Notes under the pieces: generated by a model
The model's input: only the letters and a program-made list of their open reading frames with translations
Database searches by the model: none
What the model was told of the DNA's origin: nothing
Program-made: the position numbers and the translations under genes
Assembly: GCF_016801865.2 (NCBI RefSeq)
Contig: NC_068938.1
Location: 20,084,873 to 20,148,872, forward strand
DNA length: 64,000 nucleotides
Source: Culex pipiens pallens
Lineage: Eukaryota > Arthropoda > Insecta > Diptera > Culicidae
Direction: 5' to 3'
Part shown: piece after piece, positions 44,601 through 56,449 of the stretch
Layout of the letters: every line of letters starts with the position of its first letter
How positions within the stretch are numbered: the stretch's first letter is position 1

Positions 44601-47600
44601 CGTGTTAAAAATCTTGTGGATTGCTTGAATAATAAAAAAACTCAATTCTTAAATACATTAAGGCATAATTTGTTAATTTATTAATACACATTTTGCGGCA
44701 TTTCGCGGTATTTACGAAATTTCACGGATTACGCGGCTTCTGCGAAATCGCGAAAAATCACTGGCCTTAAGTAAAACTAAAAATCACAAAAAAAAAATTT
44801 ACCGTGTATCATTTTTTTCAGTGTAATCCTTATCCATACCTACAACTTTGCCGAAGACACCGAACAATACATTCCTTAAAAGATACAGATTTTTGAATTT
44901 TATATATATAATTTTTGTATGGACAGCTGCCAAATTTGTATGGAAAAAAAATATATGGACAAACTAATGATGAAAAATGGCTTCTTTGGGCATACCGAAG
45001 GCACAAAAATGTTTCAGCCGGCTTAAAAAATACAAAAAATTAAATAAAAAGACCTATTTCGTAGAGAATTGCTCAGCTGATACTATTTGAAAGCTGGGCA
45101 AAGCATTTGAAATTTGATAAATTTTTATTTGTTTGCCTCATCTGGATTTTAATTCTCTGGAATTTGTAATAACTACTTGAAATAAATTTTTTTCTAATTT
45201 TTATTGTGTCCTGGTCTTAAGTCGGGAGTCAAATTAATTAAAAAAAAGGAAAATATAGAAAATACAGGAAAATATTTTTTTACAAATTTGCTGACAAAAC
45301 GCAATGAAGAATACTATGGACAAACTCATGGGAGCAATTTTCCACCAAAACCGAAAATGGATTTTATTTATATTTTTTTAATTGGCTCAATTCTTTTTGG
45401 GAGCCTTCCCTATGACCAAAGAAGCCATATTGTGTCATTGGTTCAAGGCTCGATACAATTTTAGCTGCTGTCTATAACAAAATGGTACGTAAATATGTAT
45501 TCGACCACCTTTATCTTTTGAAGGAATTTTCTGATCGGTTTTGTGTCTTCGGCAAAGTTGTAGGTATTGATGAGAACTATTCAGAAAAAAAACAATGTAA
45601 TTTGTCGAAAAAAAAAACTATTTAATGTAATCGCAAATAATTTGAAATTGAAAAACAATATTACTGACGCAGAATAATGCATTTCAAGCCTTTTGATGAC
45701 ATAAACTTCAAAAACTAGTGGCCTTACAGCATTTAATCAAACGTTACTGATATAAAGGCAAATAAATTTAAAATCTATAAACAACAATTAACTTATAATT
45801 TGTAATCACCACCCCACTTCAGACGATTTGCGCAACATGAGCTCATTTGAAAGGAACTTGAATTGCTACAAAATTAAGTTTTATGACCTTCGGTGATGAG
45901 AATTTAATTCCATTATCTCCCACAGCAATACAATTTTCTCTTGCACCACTGCGATATTCAAATTCAAAACTCATAAACACAAAATGTAATGTTTCAGCTT
46001 CATTCGCCCCCCTAGATGTAGCAACCACTTGCAGTGAGAAATTATATTGAAAAAAAGAAATCCAACTGTGTAAATGACTGGCGAGCACACAAGAAGAACA
46101 TAAAACATTCATCCCACATAAGATTAAAAACCGTTGACTCCATGTAATTGATTCACCGCCAAAACCGAGCATATTGTTTTCAGCGCCGCCGTTTTATGAA
46201 GTGCAAAACTTGCGAAAACCAGCGGGATAACCTCACTTGGAATTCCCAATCCTTGAAGGAGAAGATTCACAAAACGAACGAAGAAATCACATCTAAAATG
46301 CACCCCCGCTCTCCTAATCCAGCGCAGTAACAGCAAAAGTTTAGACTATTATTGTGTTAAATTGATATAAATTGCATTACAAATAATCATGAATAAAAGA
46401 TTTACTGCGAGGGTGGTGGCGAACCTGTTTTGCTGGTTGTTTTTGGTTCGGGATTTAATTTTCGCCCTTCTGCCTCTGCCTCGATTCTCCGGGATTCGGA
46501 GTAAGTTCAAGTTGAAAGGTCTGATTAGAGTTGATACCGACAAGGGCTACGAATCAACCGTGCAGATTTGTGGAGTGGGTTGCTCATAATTTTGCTAACT
46601 TTTCCGATTATCTTGTTTGTAATGTTGACTTATTTTAGGTTTTTAGTTTTTAAGAATTGGATTAGTTTTCACTGGACTTATTACAACTCCTTTTCAGATT
46701 TGCTTCAAAAAAATATTACACAATACTATTTTAAATGAAAAGTTTGTGGCCTAATCGAAAAGAAAATCAAGTTAAATCAAATTAAAATAAGAGAATTAAA
46801 TCAATTAACTTGAAGGAAAAATATCTTACTCTTATTTCTGTTGAAAAAATACACACGTATTTTTAAAATTTAGAATATTATTTAACTTGACACAAAATGA
46901 AGTTGTTACATAACGTTAAATTGTTTTCAAGATGACTAATGATCTTCCTGAAGTAACCTGAATTTTGCGGTCAAGAAACATCCAAACTGGCAAAATATCT
47001 GATTATGATGCTATCAAATTACTGCTCGACGTCTCGTGACGAACCATTAATCACAACCTCTCCAAACAATCTCTCCCCTTCCCTTGCAGACAAACGGGAA
47101 TCGATTTCACCGGATGACCACCATCACCACCAGCACCAGGACGACTTGAGCGAACCCGGAGCGGGAACGCACTGTGGCAGCGAGGACGGCAAGCTCAAAT
47201 CTTCCCCGGTTCCACCGGACGGAATCCTCGGCGGCGGACACAACGGACTCGCGTCCAGCTTGGCCAACAACAAGCAGCGCCGTTCGCGGACCAACTTTAC
47301 CCTGGAGCAGCTCAACGAGCTGGAGCGACTGTTCGAGGAGACGCACTACCCGGACGCCTTCATGCGGGAAGAACTGAGCCAGCGGCTGGGGTTGAGCGAG
47401 GCGAGGGTGCAAGTGAGTACCTTGAGGGAGGGAGATTTTATGGGGTGGTTCTAAACATTTGTACAATTAAGTGGAAATCCCACGAAAGGGTAGATTTAAA
47501 ACTTCAAAGAGGGGAAAAGCCACTCTATTATAAAAAGAAGAAGGTGGCAATTGGTTTTTATTGAGTGGCAATAACACCGAATCATGCCACCCTTTAAAAG

Positions 47601-50600
47601 GGTGCGGAAAATGTGTTCTTTTATGAACCACTTTAACAAATTAAGCGGCAGGTTTTCCTGAACAGCTTCCAAGGTAAACGGGACGTCCCGTTGTATCGAA
47701 TCTCGGTCGATGTACATTCCAGACTCGATTTTCCGAAGCCACGATTATCCGAAGTTTGTTGATTAGCCGAAGGATTTGAGGAACTTCGGATAATCGAATC
47801 ATGAACAAAACAAAATTCAGTATTTCTATTTTCTCACTTCGACTCCATTTTAGTCAAATAATGCGGAATAAAAATAAATAATGCAATGAATCAATACAAC
47901 ATATTTTGTAAAACATGGACCAGAGATTTTGAATAAACAACTTTATAAAGTATTTCAACTTTATTTAAATATTTTAAGAATTCGGTTTCGTTTAGCTTAA
48001 TTATTTACAAAACATTGTCAAGGGTCAAAACCGGCATTTTCCCCAGTGACCTGTACAAAGAATACCCTTAAGTAACTGATTGCTTGTTACAATATTGGCC
48101 GAAAGTAACCGCGGCAAATCAGCCTCGAACTGCGTGTCGCAATTTCAGCAAATGCGCGCTGTCAAACAGGGTTGCCAGGCCCAAATTGAAAAAAATCTGG
48201 CAAAATTCAGAAAAAAAAACCTGGCAAAACATGGCAGACGAAAATCATACAATTTTCATTAAGGAAGAGGAGGGAGGATACATGAATTTATTTAAAAGTT
48301 TGTAGAATTCAGATGGTTATCGAATTATTTGGCCTCAAAAAGCTTTGATAGACATTTTCAATAAAATAAATATTTACGTTTATTTTAATTAAAAAGTTGT
48401 TTGAAATTAGCCGAAAATGAAAAATGTGTCAAAATCTGGCACAGATCATGATTAAACTTTATTCTGGCTAACACTTGAAAAATCTGGCATTCCCAGATTT
48501 AACTGGCAACCTGGCAACCCTGCTGTCAAATACTATACTTAGGGTTTTGTTTTTGTTATTCTTCTTCTTCAAGTCTCCTGACATTGTTGCCAGGTTTGTT
48601 TATTGTTGCACTAAAAGTTAAAAAAAAATGCTGAAAATCGATGGCAACAACATCTACGACACATATTCTGAATGGTTTTGGCATCGAAAAATAAAACAAT
48701 AATCAGAAATTAAAAAAAAAAAACAAGAACAAACATTCCAAAAAATAACAAAAAATAGCTTAGAAAACTCAAAAATCCTAAAATTGAAAAAAAAATCGAA
48801 GTTAAAAAATTCTTTATTCAAAATATTAAAAAATCTGAAATTAAAAAAAAAATAAAGACCAAAATATTTAAAAATGCTTAAATTCAAAAGTTAAAATTGA
48901 AAAAAAAATCGAAGATTCAAGATTTGGAAAGTTCAGGACATCAAAATTTAAATATTAAATAACGCTAAAATTCAATTTTTAACCCTCTGCTATCCAAACC
49001 TGCCTCTAGGCGGGCTTCGATCTAAAAAATCGGCAAAAATCAATTTGTTAACCAATTTTTGATCTTTAAAAAGCGCTGGAAAGAAGAACTTTTAAAATTT
49101 AGGAAAATTCTAAGGTTCGAAGTTTGACTTGTTTCATGTGTTTTTGCCTAGGGGGCGACATCTATAACTCAATACAAGCAGCTCGCCGCAGCCATCACCA
49201 GCTGTCAATTACGGCACCAGAACAAAAGGGAACAGTCATTTACGGCACCAAAACAAAGCCAGAACAACAGAACAGCTGTTCATTATGGAACCAAAACAAA
49301 CCAACTGATTATTTTGTTCATGTAAAATTATACCGCAATTCATGTTTAAAAGGTAGTGTATGTTTTTGAGGTGATTTTTTCTCAATTATGCGCAAAATAA
49401 ACTACTAAAGTTGGGATCCTTAAAAACACATCTGACCGATAACTTCATTCAAAGTTGTACTTTTATCACATGAAACATTTAACTGAAGTACTGTGTATTT
49501 TGAATTTACTACAGTAAATCAGAATTTATGCTATGAAAAAAAAAATATAAATAAAAAAATATTTTTGTTTTTACCTGTACGCACTTTGCGCGTGATATTA
49601 ATCTCAACTCCCAAGATGGCTGCCTTTATCATCCCCCTGGTTTTTGCCAATGAATATTTTTTTTAATTCTAAAATTCAAAGATCAAGGAATATGTTTTTG
49701 ACTCTAAAAATGTCTGATTTAAAACAATTAGGTATTTAAGAATTAAAGGATTTTTAAATTGTAAAATTTAATTCCGGCATTTTAAAACTTACGAATCCTT
49801 GAGTTTAAGATTTTTCGAAATATAAACATTTTTGTTTTTAGATATTTTTTTGAAGAGTTTTCAATTCTTAAATTTTTGAGTTCTTTAATTTTTGATTTCT
49901 TCAGTTTTTGTTTTTTTTAAATTTAACATTTTGATTTTTGTGTTCCTTCTGAAAAGTCATCAGTACTTAAGGTCGAGGAAGGAATATTTTTTTTGTTTTT
50001 CATACTTAACCCTCTACTGCCTAAATGTTCATTTTTAAAGAAAATGATCATTTTTCTCGTGTTCAGGAGGTCAGCAACAACTATTGTTCTACGAAAACTT
50101 TACTTCTCTTGTTATTGGGTTTCTTCGTTCTATTTAGTGTTTTATATAAATTTATCTTGGAATGATGGAACACAAGAAATCACAAATCCGCATATCAAAT
50201 TTCAAGATTGTTGTGGTGAACACCAAGAACGCGATCAAAAATTTATTGAACAAATAAGGCTCTTAACTACACGGAGAGACCGGCCGGGGCAAATCTAAGA
50301 AAATCTTGGTTAATTTAACTAAAAGTATGGGTTAATTTTTTACACAGCTTTTTTTCAACAATCGATTGTTGATTTTGTTAACCCGAAATTGCTGACCACC
50401 GGTCATTAAAATTAACTAAAAAAATACTTGGAATTGCCATTTTTGTTGGTTAAATGGCCGAAAAAAATTCTAGCAGTCGACTGCTAGAATATTTTTTTCA
50501 GAAAATTAACTAAAAATTTCTTGTTTTCAGCTGAAATATTGTGGAATATTCTGTTAAAAACTGGCTGGGAAATGTTTTTCAACTATTTTTCAACAATTTT

Positions 50601-53600
50601 TTTTCGTTGTTTCAACCGAATTTTTTTTGCATGCAGCAAATTATTAGTGTTTTATAACAAAACATTTCTTAATTAGACATAATTTATGTAAGTGTTGATA
50701 TATATTTTCATTAATTATCTAACGATATAGGCTGGGCCGAATTTCTAGCTATATTTTAACTATTGTCTTACTTGAATACAGAAAAATATTCGTACATGTA
50801 GTCAATAATTAGCTGTTGTTAGCAATATTTTTATTGAATTTGCAGTAAATTTTGTAATAATGCCTCACAAATTAATGCTGAGTGTTTTTATTTTCGCATT
50901 TATTCTGCCTTAAAATGTAACGTTTTGTACTAATTTGTTTTTTTTGCATGAAGTTGTTAAGTTACTGTTAAAAAGCATCAAAACAAAACTTTTTTTTAAC
51001 TGTTGTTATAAAACATGTAAAGTTTGATTAATGTTTTAAAAAATTACGTTGCATTGAACTAAAAATAATGAAAAAGCATATTGCAAATTTTGTTAAACAT
51101 ATTTAAAAAAGATGTTTAATTTAACAATTCCTGAAAAATAGAAATCGAGCAAAATTTTCACCAAGTTTTAAGCTTATATTTTTATTATGTTGTATAAAAT
51201 TAAGTGTTGTATCCACTTACCATCACTGTGAAATCATCCGATAAGTCATCATCATCTACAATGGTCTCAGGTTTAGTTATTTTTCTTGTGGTTGGACACA
51301 GAATTTTCACTAAAGTGAACTTTTTGCTGCAAATAGACATGTGAGATGTATTAGTAATTTAATACAAAATTCTTAATTTCGGCTATAAACTGAAAAAAGG
51401 AACATAAATAAATGAAATTATATTGAGGAAAGAAGAAATATCAATAATGCTACTTACCAATGTTGCATTAATTTAACAATTAGTTTTGGCAACAAACTTT
51501 CATTGCATTTGATTCAATTTATTCAACGTACTCCGATTCCTGAAAAAAATATTTTGAGTTTTACTTACCAGTTTATTGAGCAGTCGTATTGCAACAAAAC
51601 TTTCAAGATAATAATTATCTTCTTTTATATATTTTATATATTTTAATTTTTTTTATATTTTATTTCATCTCTATTTTTTGTGTTGTACATGTTGCGAACA
51701 TATGGCATTTCTATGTATTTTATAATTGATGATTCTGAAAAAAATAATGGTTCATTAAGATTTTATCCGTCGTAAGCACGAAGCTTTTGAGTGATTCAGT
51801 TTTCTAATAAGAATCACATTACATAAATTATTGTGTAAAAATAAACCCATACTTACTTGGATTAACCAACATTTTGTTAAATTTGCCCGGGCTGCTCTAT
51901 CCGTGAAGAGTCGGCCCGCATTTCTCTTCTATTGCCCTCTCGTTCCATCAAACATTTTTATAACGTGTTCAACTCCCTAGCATTGGAGGTCCTCATGGCG
52001 AAGGTCGTCCTCTTGCTCTTCATAGTTTATCACCTGCAAAGAAACCATCAACAAACCTACTCACCAATTCCACCTCCCCAGTTGCGACACTTTGATTTGC
52101 CACTTCAATATTAGCCAAATAGTGTAATTTTCACCTTTCACATCCTCTCACTTCATAATTAACAACACAAACTCAACAAATCGACCGCTCTCGTTCGAAT
52201 CCTGACTTCAAATGACAGACGTAAACAAACCCAAGATCATCTTTTAAATATTCAACCAATTGTTAATTCTATTCAACCAACAAAATTCTTGATTTTTCTA
52301 AAACCAAAGCTAACAGTCGAGCACGTTCATTCGAGTTCGGGAAATCTGTTAGCTTTTTGCCTCTAGCATTTTCAACAAACTGATTATTAAGTTAATACTA
52401 AATTTTGGTTAATTTAACTGAAAATTGGCAGTGACAAGTACGTTTTTGTTAAAATTTACGAAAGTAAAATCAACAATTTTAATTGTTAAAATTTCTGGGC
52501 ACGGTCTCTCCGTGTACTTAACCTAAACGTTTATGTGCCTTGGTCTTGGTTTATTTAATCATTTTCTGGCTTAACAATAATTTTGCAGCCCGAAACCAAA
52601 ATTAATAAAATATATACGCTTCCCTTACGTTCAAATAAAGCTTGACTTTTTTAAAATTGTTGCTGCTCTTAAACAGTATTAGAGTAGCAAACGAGAATTG
52701 AATGCAACTCAAGGAAGCGATAAATCCTTTAATTCGACACAGAATTAACTCAATTTGCTTGACCACTTAGCAGCTCAAAATTGCACATAAATCAGCGATA
52801 CTCGGACACACTGTTCTATTCCCCCTCCTGGCTCTCCTAGTGTCCACTGTTGCAGGTCATGTGACTCCTCTAAAGCTAACCTTTTGCCCGGCGGCGGCGC
52901 ATCAAGTCAAAAATTATGTTCCTCGCTGACCCATAACTCACAGTTAATTTAACAGCTCCGGCGAAAATTGATATAAATTGCTTCAAACTAGCTTTCTTTG
53001 TTCATCACCGAGCACCGACTGGGATTTTCCCGAGCTGGAAAAGGCAGCGTTTTCTCTAGTTCCGAGGAAAAACTGACGACCCCTTTGGAATCATACAAAA
53101 AGTGGTCATCTAATTGCCGAGCTGTGCGAGTATCGCGAACAAACGCTTAACTTTCGTTTATTAGAAAGTGCCTCTCGAAAAGAAGAAAAGAAAAGAAATG
53201 GCATTTTCATCACGGAGCAATAAATAATGCCATACAAAATCTGTGATACGAACTGTTCCCATGGGGGATGTGCCCGGTTGACGCGACGGATTCTCCGCCC
53301 CCCCACAAAAGTTCATCTTCTAGAGGGGAGGGAAAATCCCCCGGACGGAGGCGACAAATCGAGATATAAAAGTGTTTTCCCGGAAGATAAATATCAAAGT
53401 TGTGAAGCAGCAGGAGAAAACCCAGTCCTTGGCTTGGGATGGCAAAGTGAAGCAAAGCAAAGAAGCAATCCAATCAATTAGTGGAAAATTAATGTCCGAT
53501 TTACGTAACGCGTCAAATTCACTACATAATGTTGAGCAAATTAATTTAATTGAATGGCTCTTTTTACACGGAGCTAATGGACGAGATTTTCGGATAGTGG

Positions 53601-54758
53601 TGGCGCTTGAGTGAGTGGTTGGGTTTCGATTCACTTTGGTGTAAAATAGGAATAGGAAAACATACAGAATTTAGTTGGATAAATGATGTAGTAAGATCGA
53701 AGAACGTGCTTGTTGATTTCTCTATTATTTGGTAGTTATCGTTGTAAAAAAAAAGTTCGAAAAGGATGGAAAAGATTAGCTGAGTAAAAAAAGGAAAAGA
53801 TTAGCTAAAGTAAAAAAAAATAATTCCAAGCCAATCTAAAAAAATCACAAAAAAAATTAATTTATGCTTCTGCGAAAAAATAAGCAAACATCAATGAATT
53901 CATTACCGATTTTAATTTTACGATCTCTGGCAAAAAATGCAAAATTTGTCAAATGTCTAAAGGTGCCCATTTGAATAACAATGAAAACATAAACACGCGT
54001 TTGTACTAGTTTTTTTCCAGTGACATTTTAAACTTTAAATATGTTTTTCTATTCCCTGAACTTTGAAAAATATTTGCAACAGCCTTAATCTTTTTTGGCA
54101 TGATTGAATCAGTTTTAAAGTATTTTGAATTATTGTAAAATTTAAATGTACGTAAAAACCAAAAAAAAATTGCACCCTAAATTATAGTAATATTGTCAGT
54201 ATTTTTTTAATAAAATTATTGAAATGGACAGTTCTGATATTATTCAAATAGATTTTAGTTTTCAGATAGATTGATAGTTTTTTTTTTCAAATATTATTTT
54301 CTCGAATATTTTTTTTTCTTATGTTAATTATAAATAATTCCCAAGAGGAATTCAGCTTTGATTAAAGATTCTCGGATGTCAAAAAGTATGAAAAAACTTA
54401 ATACATATCAAGCCACAAAACTTATATTATAAACTTTTACGTAAAATATATCATTAAATGCATGAAATTATAGAAATTTTTATTATAAAATGTACGTTTT
54501 AAATGTTCAAAATTCATTCTCATTCATTTTCATATTTAGTTTATTTTGATTTATGGTGGAATAACTTATTTAAAAATAGTTGACATAAGATTTCTACAAC
54601 CAGTATTTGAAACAAAGAGATTATTATAATTAAAGATAAATAAAATCTGTTTCTCAAAAACATGAATCTAAAATGTTCTTTTATTTATAATTTATTCTAG
54701 GTATGGTTCCAAAATCGCCGAGCCAAGTGTCGAAAGCACGAGAATCAACTACACAAAG
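37984..54758 (+). CDS. SHOX: SHOX/SHOX2-type paired-class homeobox protein, 3' end outside window
   Basis: A nuclear DNA-binding transcription factor. Visible coding exons are 37984-38623, 40748-41113, 47090-47412 and 54701-54758; all are GT-AG and in phase, giving 462 residues so far. The N-terminus MEQLAHFVTKSFE closely matches the vertebrate SHOX start MEELTAFVSKSF, which fixes the ATG. The homeodomain is residues 398-457: QRRSRTNFTLEQLNELERLF through VWFQNRRAKCRKHE, with F8, Q50, N51 and R53 present, then NQLHK as in SHOX. The intron between homeodomain residues 46 and 47 is the usual position for this class. The 397 residues before the homeodomain are low-complexity (Asn, His, Gln, Ser, acidic) and much longer than in vertebrates (about 116). 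The C-terminal OAR domain is not seen and should lie beyond base 64000. The Drosophila counterpart should be CG34367. Confidence 0.93.
38624..40747 (+). other. SHOX intron 1
   Basis: AT-rich. At 39359-39430 CAGTCCAGACTCGATTATCC followed by TTGGATAATCGAATCACG is a scrap of the CTCGATTATCCGAAG repeat also found at 47716. 39790-40085 belongs to the dispersed repeat seen at 31670. Ends CTTTCAG. Confidence 0.7.
40748..41113 (+). CDS. SHOX: SHOX coding exon 2
   Basis: Residues 214-335: DEPAKPKQDVALNLV, a His/Gln/Pro-rich stretch (QQHQHLHPQPLP; HHHQHHQLPP), then SRSRSTSSSMADNDSDT. No known domain; probably disordered and possibly trans-acting. Donor ACAG|GTGAGG. Confidence 0.87.
41220..42130. promoter_or_regulatory. 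TAATTA-rich unique island in SHOX intron 2, candidate enhancer
   Basis: About 900 bp of non-repetitive sequence just after exon 2 with many homeodomain core sites: TTAATTAATTAG near 41304, CATTAATTAGC near 41427, CAGTTAATTAAG near 41547, CACAATTACC near 41570, TTAATCAAATTGATTA near 41820, CTAATTAATTAATTGG near 42080 and CTTAATTAAATG near 42115. The density and palindromic TAATTA form suit dimeric paired-class factors. Confidence 0.4.
42131..43182. other. No gene seen; AT-rich intron sequence
   Basis: AT-rich intron 2 sequence without recognisable elements, apart from possible scraps of family R near 42930-43180. Confidence 0.45.
43183..44118. mobile_element. TIR element with TAGGGTAG...CTACCCTA ends
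   Basis: The left end reads TAGGTAGGGTAGAGTAGTCA then TCAATGAGACAC; the right end is GTGTATCATTGATGACTACC then CTAACCTA. The subterminal words CAATGAGACA and TCTCATTGTTCCCC recur inside (43550, 43890, 43920). No transposase frame. About 936 bp. Confidence 0.78.
44262..45580. repeat. Cluster of family R copies, two direct and one inverted
   Basis: Direct copies at 44262-44500 and 44812-45040 share CCATACCTATAACTTTGCCG-type starts, TTTGTATGGACAGCTGCCAA and CTTCTTTGGGCATACCGAAG. An inverted copy at 45395-45580 ends TGTCTTCGGCAAAGTTGTAG. The end words are the same as those at 17470 and 18280. Confidence 0.75.
45800..46600. promoter_or_regulatory. Unique island in SHOX intron 2
   Basis: Balanced, non-repetitive sequence upstream of exon 3 with frames that look like nothing known. 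Given the developmental gene around it, a regulatory role is possible but unsupported by a specific motif. Confidence 0.25.
47090..47412 (+). CDS. SHOX: SHOX coding exon 3 (most of the homeodomain)
   Basis: Residues 336-443. DKRESISPDDHHHHQHQDDL is a His-rich lead, followed by SSLANNK and homeodomain residues 1-46, ending SQRLGLSEARVQ. The acceptor CCTTGCAG|AC sits inside a longer open frame; an upstream ATG at 47005 is intronic. Donor CAA|GTGAGT. Confidence 0.94.
47714..47810. repeat. Fragment of a CTCGATTATCCGAAG inverted repeat
   Basis: CCAGACTCGATTTTCCGAAG at the left and CTTCGGATAATCGAATCATG at the right form a short foldback, with two further copies of GATTATCCGAAG/TTAGCCGAAG inside. 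The related word is at 39360. Confidence 0.6.
48167..48522. mobile_element. hAT-like MITE, copy 2 of the CAGGGTTGCCAG family
   Basis: Perfect 12-bp ends CAGGGTTGCCAG and CTGGCAACCCTG; perfect 8-bp target duplication CTGTCAAA at 48159-48166 and 48523-48530. Length 356 bp. Internally very similar to 40-399 (GGCAGACGAAAATC; AGTTTGTAGAATTCAGATG; TTCTGGCTAACACTTGAAAA). Confidence 0.93.
48540..50268. repeat. AT-rich SHOX intron 3 sequence with dispersed repeat scraps
   Basis: 48660-48980 is A-rich low-complexity DNA. TTTAACCCTCTGCTATCC near 48979 and TTAACCCTCTACTGCC near 50007 look like the starts of a related dispersed repeat. The 81-codon frame at 49124 lies in this repeat context and is not called. 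Confidence 0.45.
50270..52514. mobile_element. 2.2-kb TA-flanked element (CACGGAGAGACCG ends)
   Basis: CACGGAGAGACCG and CGGTCTCTCCGTG are perfect terminal repeats with TA on both sides (50268-50269, 52515-52516). Inside both ends are several copies of GGTTAATTTAACT. No transposase-like frame; a 60-codon frame at 51932 has no family features. Confidence 0.83.
52740..53650. promoter_or_regulatory. Unique island in SHOX intron 3
   Basis: Non-repetitive and GC-richer, with CATAACTCACAGTTAATTTA, GGAAAATTAATGTCC and AATTAATTTAATTGAATGG near 53480-53560. Several short frames on both strands lack known families. A candidate regulatory island. Confidence 0.3.
53651..54700. other. No gene seen; AT-rich end of SHOX intron 3
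   Basis: Strongly AT-rich, no recognisable repeat; ends with the acceptor TTTATTCTAG. Confidence 0.55.
54701..54758 (+). CDS. SHOX: SHOX coding exon 4 (end of the homeodomain)
   Basis: Residues 444-462: VWFQNRRAKCRKHENQLHK plus one base. This is helix 3 with W48, Q50, N51 and R53. Donor AAAG|GTGAGT; the spare G fits the next SHOX residue (Gly of KGVILG) in an exon not in this window. Confidence 0.94.
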
Positions 54759-55650
54759 GTGAGTCCATCCTATGTTTTTCCTCTTCATCAAAAACTGAAA
54801 ATCAATTCAATTCATTCACTCCCGTTTGTCCCCTCTTCCCCCTTCGCGAAGCGTAAATTCTAAAATCCAATATTTCAAATCAGTTCATCATGTATTTAAA
54901 TAATCAACCTAATTCAATTTGCGATTTGCGTAATTTGTTAATCGCAAATTCAAAGCACACACACACCTTCCGTTCTCGTCCCTTTCCAAATTTCCCTCCA
55001 CTTTTAAGTTAAACAACCGGAAAATGTTTCGCACACGCACGTTGCTATTTTCCGATCGTGTGCCCTCTTTTTCCAATTTTCCTCCCACTTTCCACCACCA
55101 CCGTCCACAAACAACGTTCAATAAATTTATTAGGCGCAAGGATTTATGTTTATTTATCTAAACACCACTCGAATTTTTACGCCAATTCAGGCTGCTAGCT
55201 CGGAACGCTTGGAACGGGAATGGAAATTATTGCCCATTGCCATTTTCCTGAAGGAAAAAGGGCCGTGCGTCGGCAACCGCAGGCAGATTGAATAAATAAA
55301 ATTTCCAACACCATCCACTTTGCCTTTAGTCGTAACCCTTTTCGTCTAACGAATCCAAACTATATACATACTTTTCCAAGGAATAACCGGGGTCATATGT
55401 TGTTGTTTAGCCCCGAAAATATTTAAAACATATTTATTCGGATTCGGTTGTCATCAATTTAGGACATAATCTAATTTTGATCCTGGGGAAGGGCCATTTT
55501 ATTGAATTTTGACCCCCATTTTTCAGCGCCGATGATTTAGTGGTTTAATATGCTGCACGCAATCGGGGTCGGGGTGAAAATTTTGATGGGGAAAAAGGTC
55601 ATGATTTGCAACGGGATGCAATTTTTCGAAGGTTTGCAAAAAAGTAAATA
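54759..55650. other. SHOX intron 4, unique part
   Basis: Mostly non-repetitive sequence. It has no frame resembling the SHOX C-terminus (a KGVILG or OAR block), so the next exon is further downstream. Contains AAATTTATTAGGC and GATGATTTAGTGG-type words without clear function. Confidence 0.4.
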
Positions 55651-55660
55651 TGTTTTGTGA

Positions 55661-56071
55661 CGGGACCGTGGTGTAGGGGTAAGCGTGATTGCCTCTCACC
55701 CAGTCGGCCTGGGTTCGATCCCAGACGGTCCCGGTGGCATTTTTCGAGACGAGATTTGTCTGATCACGCCTTCCTTCGGAAGGGAAGTAAATGTTGGTCC
55801 CGGACTAACCTAAAAAAGGTTAGGTCGTTAGCTCAGTCCAGGTGTAGGAGTCGTCTCCCTGGGTCCTGCCTCGGTGGAGTCGCTGGTAGGCAGTTGGACT
55901 AACAATCCAAAGGTCGTCAGTTCGAATCCCGGGGTGGATGGAAGCTAAGGTGTAAAAAGAGGTTTGCAATTGCCTCAACAATCAAGCCTTCGAACACCTA
56001 GTTTCGAGTAGGAATCTCGCAATCGAGAACGCCAAGGCAATGCTGTAGAGCGAATAATTTGATTTGATTTT
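55661..56071 (+). mobile_element. Dimeric tRNA-derived SINE with 10-bp target duplication
   Basis: The first tRNA-like unit (55663-55733) starts GGGACCGTGGTGTAGGGGTA and has a perfect 7-bp acceptor stem GGGACCG/CGGTCCC, a B box GGTTCGATCCC and a CTC anticodon-like loop. A second tRNA-like unit at about 55870-55940 has stem-loop TTGGACTAACAATCCAA and B box AGTTCGAATCC. The tail ends in GATTTGATTT. TGTTTTGTGA flanks both ends (55651-55660, 56072-56081). A dimeric tRNA SINE called Twin is known from Culex pipiens, but this one is longer (about 411 bp), so it may be a different family. The 81-codon frame inside is not a gene. Confidence 0.88.
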
Positions 56072-56449
56072 TGTTTTGTGATTTGCAATTTTTTTAACAA
56101 GTTCTGTAGACCTGAAGTCGGAATATAAATTGCTAAATTGAAAAAGGACATAACTTGTCAAAAAGTTAATGTTTTATGCTTTTTCAATTTACGCAGTTTA
56201 TTTTTTTTATTCGAAAAGAGATGTATTTTTCGATAACTTGCAGCTTTAAATGGTGTTTATTTGGATATTTTATGTTGATGTGATTTTTTTTTACTACCGA
56301 TTCTCAATGTACTCACGTTTTTAAAAAAAACATCGCTTTTTTTGTAACTAATATGTAAAAAATTGTGCGACATATTTTTTTAAGGGCAATATAATAAGTT
56401 TTTCTTGGTAATAAGTTATTCTCTACGTTTTCGCAAATCGACTTTTCCA

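Noticed and set aside
47005..47089. Start codon at 47005 for a short homeobox isoform
   Set aside because: The stretch is intronic and ends in a strong acceptor at 47089; exons 2 and 3 join in phase. An alternative start is possible but unsupported.
49124..49369. 81-codon frame with Cys-rich start
   Set aside because: Lies within a dispersed repeat setting and shows no family features; coding potential cannot be supported.
55663..55733. Functional tRNA gene
   Set aside because: Acceptor stem and B box are good, but the anticodon stem-loop is irregular, a second tRNA-like unit follows, and the unit is at the head of a SINE with target duplications.
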